Shown here one piece after another: positions 17,837 through 25,348 of a stretch of 64,000 nt of DNA. The translations under genes and the position numbers were made by a program. Numbering within the stretch: position 1 is the stretch's first letter; every line of letters begins with the position of its first letter. The notes under the pieces are model-generated. The model worked only from the letters and a program-made list of their open reading frames with translations, ran no database searches and had not been told where the DNA came from. The stretch is from Agromyces sp. H66 (GTDB lineage Bacteria > Actinomycetota > Actinomycetes > Actinomycetales > Microbacteriaceae). The stretch lies in contig NZ_SJZG01000004.1 in the NCBI RefSeq assembly GCF_004959775.1, forward strand, positions 1 through 64,000, given 5' to 3'.

Positions 17837-18469
17837 TCAGCGGAGCGTCTTGCGCGAGGTGATCTGGCCCGTGTCGAAGCCGAGCAGGTGCAGGCCGCCG
17901 TGGAAGCGCGCGTGCTCGACCTTGATGCACCGGTCCATGACCACCGTGAGGCCCTGCTCCTCGCCGTAGCGCGCGGCCTCCTCGTTCCAGATGCCGAGCT
18001 GCACCCAGACGGTCTTCGCACCGATGGCGAGCGCTTCGTCGATCACGCTCGGGATGTCGCTCGCGCGGCGGAACACGTCGACGATGTCGGGCACCTCGGG
18101 CAGGTCGGCGAGGCTCTTGTAGGCCGGCTGGCCGAGGATCTCGGTGGCGTTCGGGTTCACGAAGTAGAGCCGGTAGTCGCTCGACTGCTGGAGGTAGGTG
18201 CCCACGAAGTAGCTCGACCGCGCCGGGTTCGGCGAGGCGCCCACGATCGCGATCGACTTCGCGGCGTTCAGGATGCGCAGACGCTGCTTGGCGTCGGGTC
18301 CGACCCAGGTGCGCTGCGACCTCATGAGCTTCGCGAGCGGGGAGCTCGCCGGCAGCTCGCAGGAGAGGCCGTTGACGAGCCGAACGGTCTCGAGGCTGTC
18401 GTCTGCAGCGGATGCCGCGGCATTCGTCGTCACGTCGACCGGAGTGGTCGTGGCATCCGTCGTCGTCAT
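17837..18469 (-). CDS. CoA-binding (YccU-like) Rossmann protein
   Basis: 210 residues. A disordered Thr/Ala-rich N-terminus (1-30) precedes a CoA-binding fold: AKSIAIVGASPNPARSSYFVG (dinucleotide-binding Gly motif within 68-90), YFVNPNATEILG, VFRRASDIP, and KTVWVQLGIWNEEA. The last segment, VVMDRCIKVEHARF, with its conserved Cys-His, is typical of YccU-type proteins, of unknown role. The ATG overlaps the metY stop by 4 nt (ATGA), so it is translationally coupled to metY. That suggests a link with sulfur amino-acid or CoA-thioester metabolism, which is inference. Confidence 0.85.
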   Translation of the reverse strand: MTTTDATTTPVDVTTNAAASAADDSLETVRLVNGLSCELPASSPLAKLMRSQRTWVGPDAKQRLRILNAAKSIAIVGASPNPARSSYFVGTYLQQSSDYRLYFVNPNATEILGQPAYKSLADLPEVPDIVDVFRRASDIPSVIDEALAIGAKTVWVQLGIWNEEAARYGEEQGLTVVMDRCIKVEHARFHGGLHLLGFDTGQITSRKTLR

Positions 18470-19761
18470 CGTGAGCCTCCTGTCGCGGCCGTGAGGGCCT
18501 GGTCGAGATCGTCGATGATGTCTTCAACGTCTTCGATGCCCACGCTAATCCTCACCACGCCCGGCAGGACGCCCGCGTCGACGAGCTGCTGGTCGGTGAG
18601 CTGCGCATGGGTGGTCGAGGCCGGGTGGATGATCAGGGTCTTCGCATCGCCGATGTTGGCGAGATGGCTGGCGAGGTTCACCGACTCGATCAGCTTCTGG
18701 CCGACCTCGCGGCCGCCCTTCACCTCGAAGCTGAACACCGAGCCGGGACCCTTCGGCAGGTATTTCTGCGCGCGGTCGTGGTGCGGGTGGTTCGCAAGGC
18801 CCGCCCACCAGACGTGCTCGATACGCGGGTCGGCCTCGAGCCACTCGGCCACGGCGCGGGCGTTGTCGACGTGCGCCTGGATGCGGTACGGCAGCGTCTC
18901 GACGCCCTGCGCGAGGAGGAACGCCGAGTGCGGCGCGAGCGCCGGCCCGATGTCGCGCAACTGCTCGGCGCGCAGGCGGGTGAGGAACGCGTACTCGCCG
19001 AAGTTGCCCGACCACTGCAGGCCGCCGTAGCTCGGCACGGGCTGGCTGAACAGGGGGAACTTCTCGGAGTGCCAGTCGAACCGGCCCGACTCCACGACGA
19101 CGCCGCCGAGCGTGGTGCCGTGTCCGCCGAGGAACTTCGTGGCCGAGTGCGTGACGATGTCGGCGCCCCACTCGATCGGGCGGTTGAGATAGGGAGTGGG
19201 AATCGTCGAGTCGACGATGAACGGGATGCCGTGCGCGCGCGCGACGTCGGCGAGGCCCTCGAGATCGGCGATCTCGCCCGACGGGTTCGCGACGGTCTCG
19301 ACGAAGAGCGCCTTGGTCTTGTCGGTGATCGCGGCGGCGTAGTCGGCGGGATCGGCCGAGCGCACGAACGTGGTCTCGACGCCGAAACGGCGGAGCGTGA
19401 CATCCAGCTGCGTGATCGAACCGCCGTAGAGGTTCGCCGAGGCGACGATGTGGTCGCCCGTGCCGGCGAGGCTCGCGAACGTGATGTACTGCGCGCTCAG
19501 TCCGCTCGCCGTGGCGACCGCGCCGAGGCCGCCCTCGAGGCTCGCCACGCGCTCCTCGAAGCTCGCGACCGTCGGGTTGGCGAGGCGGGAGTAGATGTTG
19601 CCGTACTTCTGCAGGGCGAACCGGGCGGCGGCGTCCGCGGTGTCGTCGAAGACGAACGCCGTCGACTGGTAGATGGGCAGCGCCCTTGACCCCGTCACCT
19701 GATCGGGGATGTTGCCCGCGTGGATGGCGCGGGTCTTGAAGCCGAATTCGCGGTCTGCCAT
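18466..19761 (-). CDS. metY: O-acetylhomoserine/O-acetylserine sulfhydrylase
   Basis: 431 residues of the Cys/Met-metabolism PLP family. It catalyses O-acetyl-L-homoserine plus sulfide to homocysteine and acetate (direct sulfhydrylation). Motifs: TRAIHAGNIPD start, YSRLANPTV, the PLP-phosphate segment ATASGLSAQY, and the Schiff-base Lys in HSATKFLGGHG. The insertion length and SVGIEDVEDIIDDLDQAL end fit MetY rather than MetB. TAGCGT lies 6 nt before the ATG on the minus strand (leaderless spacing). I saw no SAM riboswitch in the short upstream region. The next gene overlaps its stop. Confidence 0.95.
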   Translation of the reverse strand: MADREFGFKTRAIHAGNIPDQVTGSRALPIYQSTAFVFDDTADAAARFALQKYGNIYSRLANPTVASFEERVASLEGGLGAVATASGLSAQYITFASLAGTGDHIVASANLYGGSITQLDVTLRRFGVETTFVRSADPADYAAAITDKTKALFVETVANPSGEIADLEGLADVARAHGIPFIVDSTIPTPYLNRPIEWGADIVTHSATKFLGGHGTTLGGVVVESGRFDWHSEKFPLFSQPVPSYGGLQWSGNFGEYAFLTRLRAEQLRDIGPALAPHSAFLLAQGVETLPYRIQAHVDNARAVAEWLEADPRIEHVWWAGLANHPHHDRAQKYLPKGPGSVFSFEVKGGREVGQKLIESVNLASHLANIGDAKTLIIHPASTTHAQLTDQQLVDAGVLPGVVRISVGIEDVEDIIDDLDQALTAATGGSR

Positions 19762-19767
19762 GCGCTC

Positions 19768-19773
19768 ACGCTA
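19768..19773 (-). promoter_or_regulatory. -10 hexamer TAGCGT of the metY operon
   Basis: Minus-strand TAGCGT, then GAGCGC (6 nt), then the metY ATG. Predicts a leaderless metY message. Confidence 0.55.
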
Positions 19774-19842
19774 CTGCGTGCGGTGGCGGCATCCGCTCGA
19801 GGTCGTAACGCGGGGCAACGGATGCCTCGTGGCGGGCGGGCC

Positions 19843-20409
19843 TCAGGCGCCGACGACGACATCGGTCGTGACGACGCGGGCGAAGCCGCCGCCCTGGAGG
19901 TTCACCGCGGTCGCTCGCGCGAGTTCGGCGGCCGTCAGGCGGACGCCGCCGGGGCCTTCGAGGTCGAACGTGTGCGTCGCGTCGATCGGCAGGGTCACGT
20001 CGTAGCCGAGGTTTCCCGCCATGCGGGTGGTGGTCTCGACGCACATGTTCGTCTGGATGCCGCAGATCACGAGCTGGCGGATGCCGCGCTCGGTGAGCCA
20101 CGCGTGCAGGTCGGGCTCGCCGTAGAACGCCGAGTTCACGTGCTTCGTCACGAACAGGTCGTGCGGGGCATCCGCCACCACGTCCTTCAGCGCGTTGCCG
20201 GGGGAGCCGGGAGCGAGCGGCGACCCGGCGGAGCGCGAGTCGTGGCGCACGAGCACGATCGGCCGCGAGGCATCCGCCCACGCCTGCACCAGGCGGCCGA
20301 TGTTCGCCTCGGCGTCGGGGTTGTCCCGCTCGCCCCAGTACGCATCGTCGAAGCCCTGCTGCACGTCGATCACGATGAGGGCGGCGGTGTCGTCGAAGGC
20401 GTCGGTCAT
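19843..20409 (-). CDS. isochorismatase-like cysteine hydrolase
   Basis: 188 residues with the cysteine-hydrolase fold. The catalytic triad is readable: Asp15 in LIVIDVQQGF, Lys89 in FVTKHVNSAFYG, Cys123 in QTNMCVETT with the cis-peptide region before it. FVTKHVNSAFYGEPDLHAWL resembles nicotinamidase/YecD-like members rather than true isochorismatases. The substrate is not assigned. ATG 20409 is chosen because the upstream extension has no coding character; CACGAT lies 6 nt before it. Confidence 0.85.
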   Translation of the reverse strand: MTDAFDDTAALIVIDVQQGFDDAYWGERDNPDAEANIGRLVQAWADASRPIVLVRHDSRSAGSPLAPGSPGNALKDVVADAPHDLFVTKHVNSAFYGEPDLHAWLTERGIRQLVICGIQTNMCVETTTRMAGNLGYDVTLPIDATHTFDLEGPGGVRLTAAELARATAVNLQGGGFARVVTTDVVVGA

Positions 20410-20539
20410 GACTCCATCGTGCCGCCCTCGGGTGCCGGATGCGCCGGCATCCCGACGATCTGGCGCATTGTGTGCGAAACCCGGCAGGCGTGCCGCGTTT
20501 CGGCGCACGGTACGTGCAGGCGCGGGTGCCCGCGGCCGG

Positions 20540-20545
20540 TACGGT
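20540..20545 (+). promoter_or_regulatory. -10 hexamer TACGGT
   Basis: TACGGT then 6 nt (GAGCCG) then the ATG at 20552; leaderless spacing. Confidence 0.5.
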
Positions 20546-20551
20546 GAGCCG

Positions 20552-20854
20552 ATGATCCTCGAACACGCGATCCTGCCCGTCATCCCCGGCCGCGAGGCCG
20601 AATTCGAGGCCGCGTTCGCCGAGGCCGCACCGATCATCTCGTCGATGCCGGGGTTCGTCGACCTGCGCCTCTCGCGGTCGATGGAGACGCCGAACGCGTA
20701 CCTGCTGCTCGTGCACTGGGAGAGCGTGGAGGCGCACGAGCAGGGGTTCCGGGGCTCGCCGGAGTACGCGCGCTGGCGGGACCTGCTGCACGGGTTCTAC
20801 GAGCCGTTCCCGGTCGTCGAGCACTTCGGCGACGTCCTCAGCGTGCCTGCCTGA
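20552..20854 (+). CDS. antibiotic biosynthesis monooxygenase (ABM) fold protein
   Basis: 100-residue dimeric alpha+beta-barrel protein: MILEHAILPVIPGREAEFE, SMPGFVDLRLSRS, NAYLLLVHWESVEAHEQGF and FYEPFPVVEHFGDV mark the two half-barrels. Members act as cofactor-free oxygenases, haem-degrading enzymes or quinone-handling proteins. No haem-ligand signature is obvious, so the activity is unassigned. Monocistronic and probably leaderless. Confidence 0.85.
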   Translation: MILEHAILPVIPGREAEFEAAFAEAAPIISSMPGFVDLRLSRSMETPNAYLLLVHWESVEAHEQGFRGSPEYARWRDLLHGFYEPFPVVEHFGDVLSVPA

Positions 20855-20892
20855 CGTGCGCCGGTGGCGCGCCACGCGCTCGACCCTCTGGT

Positions 20893-20950
20893 CGAGGTGA
20901 TGCCTTCTGCACCGTTCGCCGCTGCCGGCGGTGCATTCGGCATCGACTCG
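20893..20950. repeat. 58-nt palindromic element, copy 1
   Basis: Left arm 20893-20914, 14-nt loop 20915-20928, right arm 20929-20950. Outer stem starts CGAGGTGATGCC and ends GGCATCGACTCG. A 3-nt internal mismatch separates it from the inner stem TGCACCG/CGGTGCA. Same geometry as copies at 41507, 42697 and 42872. Lies between the ABM gene and the operator array. Confidence 0.75.
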
Positions 20951-20970
20951 TAGATGCGACATCCCGAATG

Positions 20971-21032
20971 TGTAAAGAATGCTTGACATGGTGTCGCGAA
21001 TGCTTGACACTAAATGTCAAGCATTCTTGACA
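20971..21032 (+). promoter_or_regulatory. three-unit operator array with promoter
   Basis: Three related 18-nt units: TGTAAAGAATGCTTGACA (20971-20988), TGTCGCGAATGCTTGACA (20992-21009) and TGTCAAGCATTCTTGACA (21015-21032). The third is the reverse complement of the first with a single difference, and is itself a near-palindrome. Unit starts are 21 and 23 nt apart, about two helical turns. A perfect -35 TTGACA (20983-20988), 17 nt, then GACACT (21006-21011) is the best promoter, so the units cover -35, -10 and start. Likely bound by the XRE protein encoded two genes downstream. Confidence 0.7.
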
Positions 21033-21046
21033 TCCGGGAGGAAACA

Positions 21047-21478
21047 GTGTCATACGAGGAGAAGGGCACGTGGGTCTTCCTCGTGGTCGCGATCACGGGC
21101 TACGGCGTCTACCTCGCCCTCGTGCTGCCGCAACTCGCGGCCGGCACCGCGATCGACGCCGTCGACTACGCCGTGCCGATGCTCTGGACCATCGGCGGCG
21201 CGATCGTCGCCGCGATCATCGGGCGCATCGTGCTCGAGATCGTGAGCCCGAGCGAGACCCGGACGCCCGACGTGCGCGACCGGGAGATCGATCGGCTCGG
21301 CGAGCGCGTCGGCAATTCGTTCGTCGTGATCGGCGCGCTCGCGGCGCTCGTGCTCGCGATGTTCCAGGTGCACTGGTTCTGGATCGGGAACGCGGTGTAC
21401 CTCTGCTTCGTGCTCTCGGCGGTCCTGCTCAGCATCACGAAGCTCGTCGCGTACCGGAAGGGCGTGCCGACGTGGTGA
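21047..21478 (+). CDS. four-span membrane protein, first gene of an XRE-regulated operon
   Basis: 143 residues with four hydrophobic segments (about 8-28, 38-60, 88-105 and 110-131) separated by a charged cytoplasmic loop (SPSETRTPDVRDREIDRLGERV). It resembles small DUF2178-like membrane proteins that are habitually paired with a short HTH regulator. Function is unknown. Start GTG 21047 is selected for the strong ribosome site GGGAGG 5-10 nt upstream; the ATG 21014 would lie inside the operator array. Its stop overlaps the next start (GTGA). Confidence 0.75.
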   Translation: MSYEEKGTWVFLVVAITGYGVYLALVLPQLAAGTAIDAVDYAVPMLWTIGGAIVAAIIGRIVLEIVSPSETRTPDVRDREIDRLGERVGNSFVVIGALAALVLAMFQVHWFWIGNAVYLCFVLSAVLLSITKLVAYRKGVPTW

Positions 21479-21717
21479 AGCCCACGCGCGTCACGAACGA
21501 CATCCGGTCGCTCCGGTTCCGGCACGGCGAGATGACGCAGGCCGACCTGGCCAAGCGTCTCGGCGTCACTCGCCAGACCGTCATCGCCATCGAGCAGGGC
21601 CGCTATTCACCGTCGCTCGAAGTGGCCTTCCAGATCGCGCGGGTGTTCGGGGTCCCGCTCGACGACGTCTTCCAGTACCCCGACCCCACCTCAGACCAGC
21701 AGGGAGCAGCATCATGA
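21475..21717 (+). CDS. XRE-family HTH transcriptional regulator
   Basis: 80 residues consisting of little more than an XRE/Cro helix-turn-helix: TNDIRSLRFRHGEMTQADLAKRLGVTRQTVIAIEQGRYSPSLEVAFQIARVFG, seen in segments TQADLAKRLGV and TRQTVIAIEQGRY. The recognition helix is TRQTVIAIEQG. Small repressors like this commonly autoregulate. Overlaps the membrane-protein stop by 4 nt and the next ATG by 4 nt, so all are coupled. A GTG at 21472 is an alternative start. Confidence 0.9.
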   Translation: MKPTRVTNDIRSLRFRHGEMTQADLAKRLGVTRQTVIAIEQGRYSPSLEVAFQIARVFGVPLDDVFQYPDPTSDQQGAAS

Positions 21718-22712
21718 GAGTCGCCGCCTACGAACGATACGGTCCGCCCGAGGTGGTCGGCGTCGTCGACCGGCCCGTGCCCCAGCCCGGCGCGGGGGAA
21801 GTGCGCGTGCGGGTGCACGCCGCCTCGATCGGCGCGGCCGACAGCGCGGCCCGCTCGGGCACGCCGTGGTTCGCACGCCTCGCGTTCGGGCTGCGGGCGC
21901 CGAAACGATCGGTGATGGGCTCCGACTTCGCGGGCATCGTCGATGCCATCGGGCCGGGGGTCACGCGGTTCGCCGTCGGCGACCGAATCTTCGGCGCGAC
22001 CGGCATCGACGCGGGCGGGCATGCCGAGTTGCTCATCACACCCGAGTCGGGGGCGATCGTGTCGCTTCCGACCGCGGTGGACATGACGGATGCCGCGGCC
22101 ATCTGCGACGGCGGCCTGACCGCGCTGCCCTTCCTCCGCGACGGAGCGCACGTGCGCCCGGGCATGCGCGTGCTCGTCAACGGCGCCTCGGGAAGCGTCG
22201 GCGCCGCGGCCGTGCAACTCGCCAAGCACCTGGGCGCCGAGGTCACGGCCGTCTGCGGTCCGAGCCACGTCGAGCTCGTGCGCGCACTGGGCGCCGACCG
22301 GGGGATCGACTACACCCGGGAGGACTTCACGGCCGCACGCGACGCCTACGACGTGATCTTCGACGCCGTGGGCAAGAGCTCGTTCCGACGCAGTCGGCGC
22401 GCGCTCTCGTCGGGAGGCACCTACCTCACGACGGTGCCGTCGTGGGCGATCATGCTCCAGCAGCTCACCTCGAGGGTGGGCAGCCGCAGGGCGGTCATCA
22501 TGTTCACGGGCCTCCGCAAGGACGCCGACAAGGTCCCCGACCTCGAGGAGCTCGCCGCGCTCGCGGCATCCGGAGCGTTCCGGCCGCCGATCGATCGCGA
22601 GGTGCCGCTCGACGACATCGCCGAAGGGCACCGCATCGTCGACACCGGTCACAAGGCCGGCAGTGTGGTCGTGCGGCCCGTCGCCGCCGACGCGCGGAAG
22701 GCGGCGTCATGA
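21714..22712 (+). CDS. zinc-independent quinone-oxidoreductase-like MDR protein (1)
   Basis: 332 residues of the medium-chain dehydrogenase/reductase superfamily. An N-terminal GroES-like domain holds GPPEVVGVVDRPVPQPGAGEV and SDFAGIVDAIGPGVTRFAVGDRIF. The Rossmann NADPH-binding loop is VLVNGASGSVGAAAVQLAKHLGA. Residues liganding catalytic zinc are absent, as in quinone oxidoreductases (QorA group). Substrate unknown; probably reduces quinones or enones. The ATG overlaps the HTH stop (ATGA), and a paralogue follows with the same overlap. Confidence 0.88.
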   Translation: MRVAAYERYGPPEVVGVVDRPVPQPGAGEVRVRVHAASIGAADSAARSGTPWFARLAFGLRAPKRSVMGSDFAGIVDAIGPGVTRFAVGDRIFGATGIDAGGHAELLITPESGAIVSLPTAVDMTDAAAICDGGLTALPFLRDGAHVRPGMRVLVNGASGSVGAAAVQLAKHLGAEVTAVCGPSHVELVRALGADRGIDYTREDFTAARDAYDVIFDAVGKSSFRRSRRALSSGGTYLTTVPSWAIMLQQLTSRVGSRRAVIMFTGLRKDADKVPDLEELAALAASGAFRPPIDREVPLDDIAEGHRIVDTGHKAGSVVVRPVAADARKAAS

Positions 22713-23707
22713 GGTCGATCGTGCAGCACCGCTACGGCGGGCCCGAGGTGCTCGCGCTCGCCGAGGTGGAGGCGCCGGTGCCGGCCGGCGACGAGGTGCT
22801 CATCCGGGTGCGCGCCGTCGGCGTGAGCGCGGGCGACGCCCTGATCATGCGGGGCGAGCCCCGCGCCGTCCGCCTCGCGTTCGGGCTCCGGCGACCGAAG
22901 CAACCGACCATCGGGCGGGATGTCGCGGGCGAGGTCGCCGCCGTCGGGGAGAGGGTGACCCGGTTCCGCGTCGGCGACCCCGTGTACGCCGAGTCCGACC
23001 AGGGCGGGTACGCCGAGCTCGTCGCCGTGCACGAGGACTTCGTGGCGGTGCGACCCGCCACCGTCGATGCCGTGCACGCGGCGGCCGTGCCGGTGTCGGG
23101 AACCACGGCACTGCAGGGCCTGCGGTCGGCCGGGGTGACGCCGGGGCAGCGCGTGCTCGTGAACGGCGCCTCGGGCGGCGTCGGCGGGTTCGCCGTGCAG
23201 CTCGCGAAGGCCATGGGTGCCGAGGTCACAGGCGTCTGCCGCGGCTCGAAGGCCGAGCACGTGCGTGCCATCGGCGCCGACCACGTGATCGACCACACGG
23301 CTGAGGACTTCACGGCGGGCGGGCCGCGTTACGACGTGATCTTCGACCTCGTCGCCGATCACCCGCTCGGCCGGCTGCGCCGGGCGCTGACGCCGCGCGG
23401 CACGCTCGTGCTGTCGTCGGGGAGGGGTGGCAAGGTGCTCGGCCCGATCGGGCGCATGATCCGCGCCGCGGCGATCTCCCCGTTCGTGTCGCAGCGACTC
23501 ATCGCTCTCGCGGCGAAGCGCAACGGCAACGACCTCGCCGAGCTCGCGCGCCGCATCGACGCGGGCGAGGTGCGCCCCGTCGTCGACGAGGCGTTCCCGC
23601 TCGAGCGCGCCGCCGACGCGCTCGCCCGGTTCGAGTCGGGCATCGTGCGCGGCAAGCTCGTGCTCGAGGTGTGGGATCGGGGGGCTCGGCGCCGTGCATC
23701 AGGATGA
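22709..23707 (+). CDS. zinc-independent quinone-oxidoreductase-like MDR protein (2)
   Basis: 332 residues, clearly paralogous to the preceding gene: RYGGPEVLALAEVEAPVPAG, RLAFGLRRPKQPTIGRDVAGEV, VLVNGASGGVGGFAVQLAKAMGA, VIDHTAEDFTAGGPRYDVIFD. It retains the NADPH loop and lacks catalytic zinc ligands. The two copies have the same length and likely arose by local duplication, then diverged in the substrate region (about 240-300). The start is embedded in the previous stop. Last gene of the operon; the next gene begins 45 nt later with its own -10. Confidence 0.88.
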   Translation: MRSIVQHRYGGPEVLALAEVEAPVPAGDEVLIRVRAVGVSAGDALIMRGEPRAVRLAFGLRRPKQPTIGRDVAGEVAAVGERVTRFRVGDPVYAESDQGGYAELVAVHEDFVAVRPATVDAVHAAAVPVSGTTALQGLRSAGVTPGQRVLVNGASGGVGGFAVQLAKAMGAEVTGVCRGSKAEHVRAIGADHVIDHTAEDFTAGGPRYDVIFDLVADHPLGRLRRALTPRGTLVLSSGRGGKVLGPIGRMIRAAAISPFVSQRLIALAAKRNGNDLAELARRIDAGEVRPVVDEAFPLERAADALARFESGIVRGKLVLEVWDRGARRRASG

Positions 23708-23740
23708 GGCGCCGGGCTTCAGGATGATCTGCGCCGCTGG

Positions 23741-23746
23741 TAGATT
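23741..23746 (+). promoter_or_regulatory. -10 hexamer TAGATT
   Basis: TAGATT, 6 nt (GCGCCC), then the ATG at 23753; leaderless spacing. Separates the acyl-CoA ligase gene from the preceding operon. Confidence 0.55.
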
Positions 23747-23752
23747 GCGCCC

Positions 23753-25348
23753 ATGTCGCTGAATCTCATTCAGGACGTGCTCGCCGCAACACCCGACAAG
23801 CCTGCGCTCGTCTTCGACGGGACATCCACCTCGTATCGCGAACTGGCGGAGGCGGTCGACGGGTCGGCGCGCAGGCTGCTGTCGCTCGGCGTGTCGCCCG
23901 GTGATCGGGTGGCGATCTTCATGCGCAACCGCCCGGAAGTGGTGGAGCTCTACCTCGCGTGCTTCCGCATCGGTGCGATCGCCGTGCCCCTGAATCACCG
24001 GTTCCAGACCGATGAGGTCGTCTTCGCGGTCGACCACTGCACGGCGAAGCTGCTGATCGTCGACGGCCCGTTGCTGCCGGTCGTGCAGGGTGTCGACCAG
24101 GTGTCGCCGAGCCTCGCCGGCGTCTGCGTGTACGGCGGCGCACCCGCGGGCGCAGCGAACAGCTGGGCCGACGTCGACGACGCGACCACGTCGACCGACT
24201 CCACCGACTCCACCGACTCCACCGTCTGGCCGTCGGTCGACGACGACGCCCCCGCGATGATCCTCTACACGTCGGGAAGCACCGGCAAGCCGAAGGGCGT
24301 CACCCACACCCACCGATCGATCCTCGCCGGGGCGACGAGCCGGGTGGCGACCCAACGGCTGACTGCCGACGACGTCTCGCTCGCCGCCACCGCGGTCTGC
24401 CACGTCGGCGCCGCATTCGGCGTCGTCTTCCCGAACCTGCTGGTCGGCGGCACGGTCGTGATCCTCGCCGAGAGCGAACCCGACCTGTTCCTCGACGCGT
24501 TGCAGGCACACCGCCCGACCCGCGCCGTGCTGCTTCCGACCCAGTTGCTCGACGCGGTCGTGGACCCTCGTGCGAAGGATGTCGATTTCGGATGCCTCCG
24601 CGAGATCCAGTGCGGCGGCGACCAGATCTCACCCGACCTGTACGCCGAGTTCGCGAAGGTCGCCGAGCTCGAGTTGAACCAGATCTACGGCATGACCGAG
24701 TGCGAGGGGTGCTGCATGAACCCGCCCTTCGGACTGATCAAGCGCGGGTCGGTCGGCCTGCCGCGCGAGGGCGTGGAGCTGCGGATCGTCGTCGCGGGCG
24801 AGCAGGCCACCGGCGCGGATGTCGCCGCGGGCGAGACCGGCGAGATCTGGGTTCGCGGGGACTCGGTGATGACCGGGTACTGGGATGATCCCGAGCACAC
24901 CGACGCGACCTTCGTCGACGGCTGGCTGCGCACGGGCGACCTCGGGCGCCGCGACCCCGACGACTACCTGTTCTTCCAGGGGCGCATCAAGGAGATCATC
25001 ATCAAGGGCGGCTCGAATATCGCGCCCGGCGAGGTCGAGGACGTGCTGGACGCGCATCCCGATGTCGAACTCAGCGGCGTCGTCGGCACGCCCGACGCGC
25101 GGCTCGGCGCGCTCGTGCACGCCTTCGTGGAACTCAGGCACGGGCTCGCCGCGCCGCCGACCGCGCAGGATCTCCAGGCGTTCGCCGCTCAGCGGCTGGC
25201 GGCGTACAAGGTGCCCGATCGGTGGACGTTCGTGACCGACCTGCCGAGGAACCAGGTCGGCAAGATCGACCGGCATGCGCTGCACGTGCGGGCGATCGAA
25301 CTCGACACCGCGTCGTCGGGGTCTCAGGCGAGCAGCACGGCGCCATAG
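23753..25348 (+). CDS. AMP-dependent acyl-CoA synthetase/ligase
   Basis: 531 residues of the ANL adenylating family; activates a carboxylic acid with ATP and joins it to CoA. Motifs: A3 LYTSGSTGKPKGVTHTH, A5 NQIYGMTECEG, A7 GWLRTGDLG, A8 YLFFQGRIKEIIIKGGSNI, and A10 PRNQVGKIDRHAL with the catalytic Lys. Fatty-acid chain class cannot be fixed. An in-frame 9-nt tandem repeat (24194-24220) encodes Thr-Asp-Ser three times in the linker before A3. The 3' end overlaps the convergent YeiH gene by 25 nt. Confidence 0.9.
   Translation: MSLNLIQDVLAATPDKPALVFDGTSTSYRELAEAVDGSARRLLSLGVSPGDRVAIFMRNRPEVVELYLACFRIGAIAVPLNHRFQTDEVVFAVDHCTAKLLIVDGPLLPVVQGVDQVSPSLAGVCVYGGAPAGAANSWADVDDATTSTDSTDSTDSTVWPSVDDDAPAMILYTSGSTGKPKGVTHTHRSILAGATSRVATQRLTADDVSLAATAVCHVGAAFGVVFPNLLVGGTVVILAESEPDLFLDALQAHRPTRAVLLPTQLLDAVVDPRAKDVDFGCLREIQCGGDQISPDLYAEFAKVAELELNQIYGMTECEGCCMNPPFGLIKRGSVGLPREGVELRIVVAGEQATGADVAAGETGEIWVRGDSVMTGYWDDPEHTDATFVDGWLRTGDLGRRDPDDYLFFQGRIKEIIIKGGSNIAPGEVEDVLDAHPDVELSGVVGTPDARLGALVHAFVELRHGLAAPPTAQDLQAFAAQRLAAYKVPDRWTFVTDLPRNQVGKIDRHALHVRAIELDTASSGSQASSTAP
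24194..24220 (+). repeat. 9-nt tandem repeat, three units
   Basis: Three identical copies of ACCGACTCC, in frame, encoding (Thr-Asp-Ser)3 in a solvent-exposed linker of the acyl-CoA ligase. Unit number could change by slippage without breaking the frame. Confidence 0.8.

Noticed and set aside
19762..19842. SAM riboswitch upstream of metY
   Set aside because: The gap is too short, shows no riboswitch core, and a TAGCGT -10 lies 6 nt from the start, leaving no leader.
20893..20950. Intrinsic terminator for the ABM gene only
   Set aside because: It could terminate, but there is no T-tract, and the same 22-14-22 structure recurs at sites unrelated to gene ends. A repeat family explains it better.
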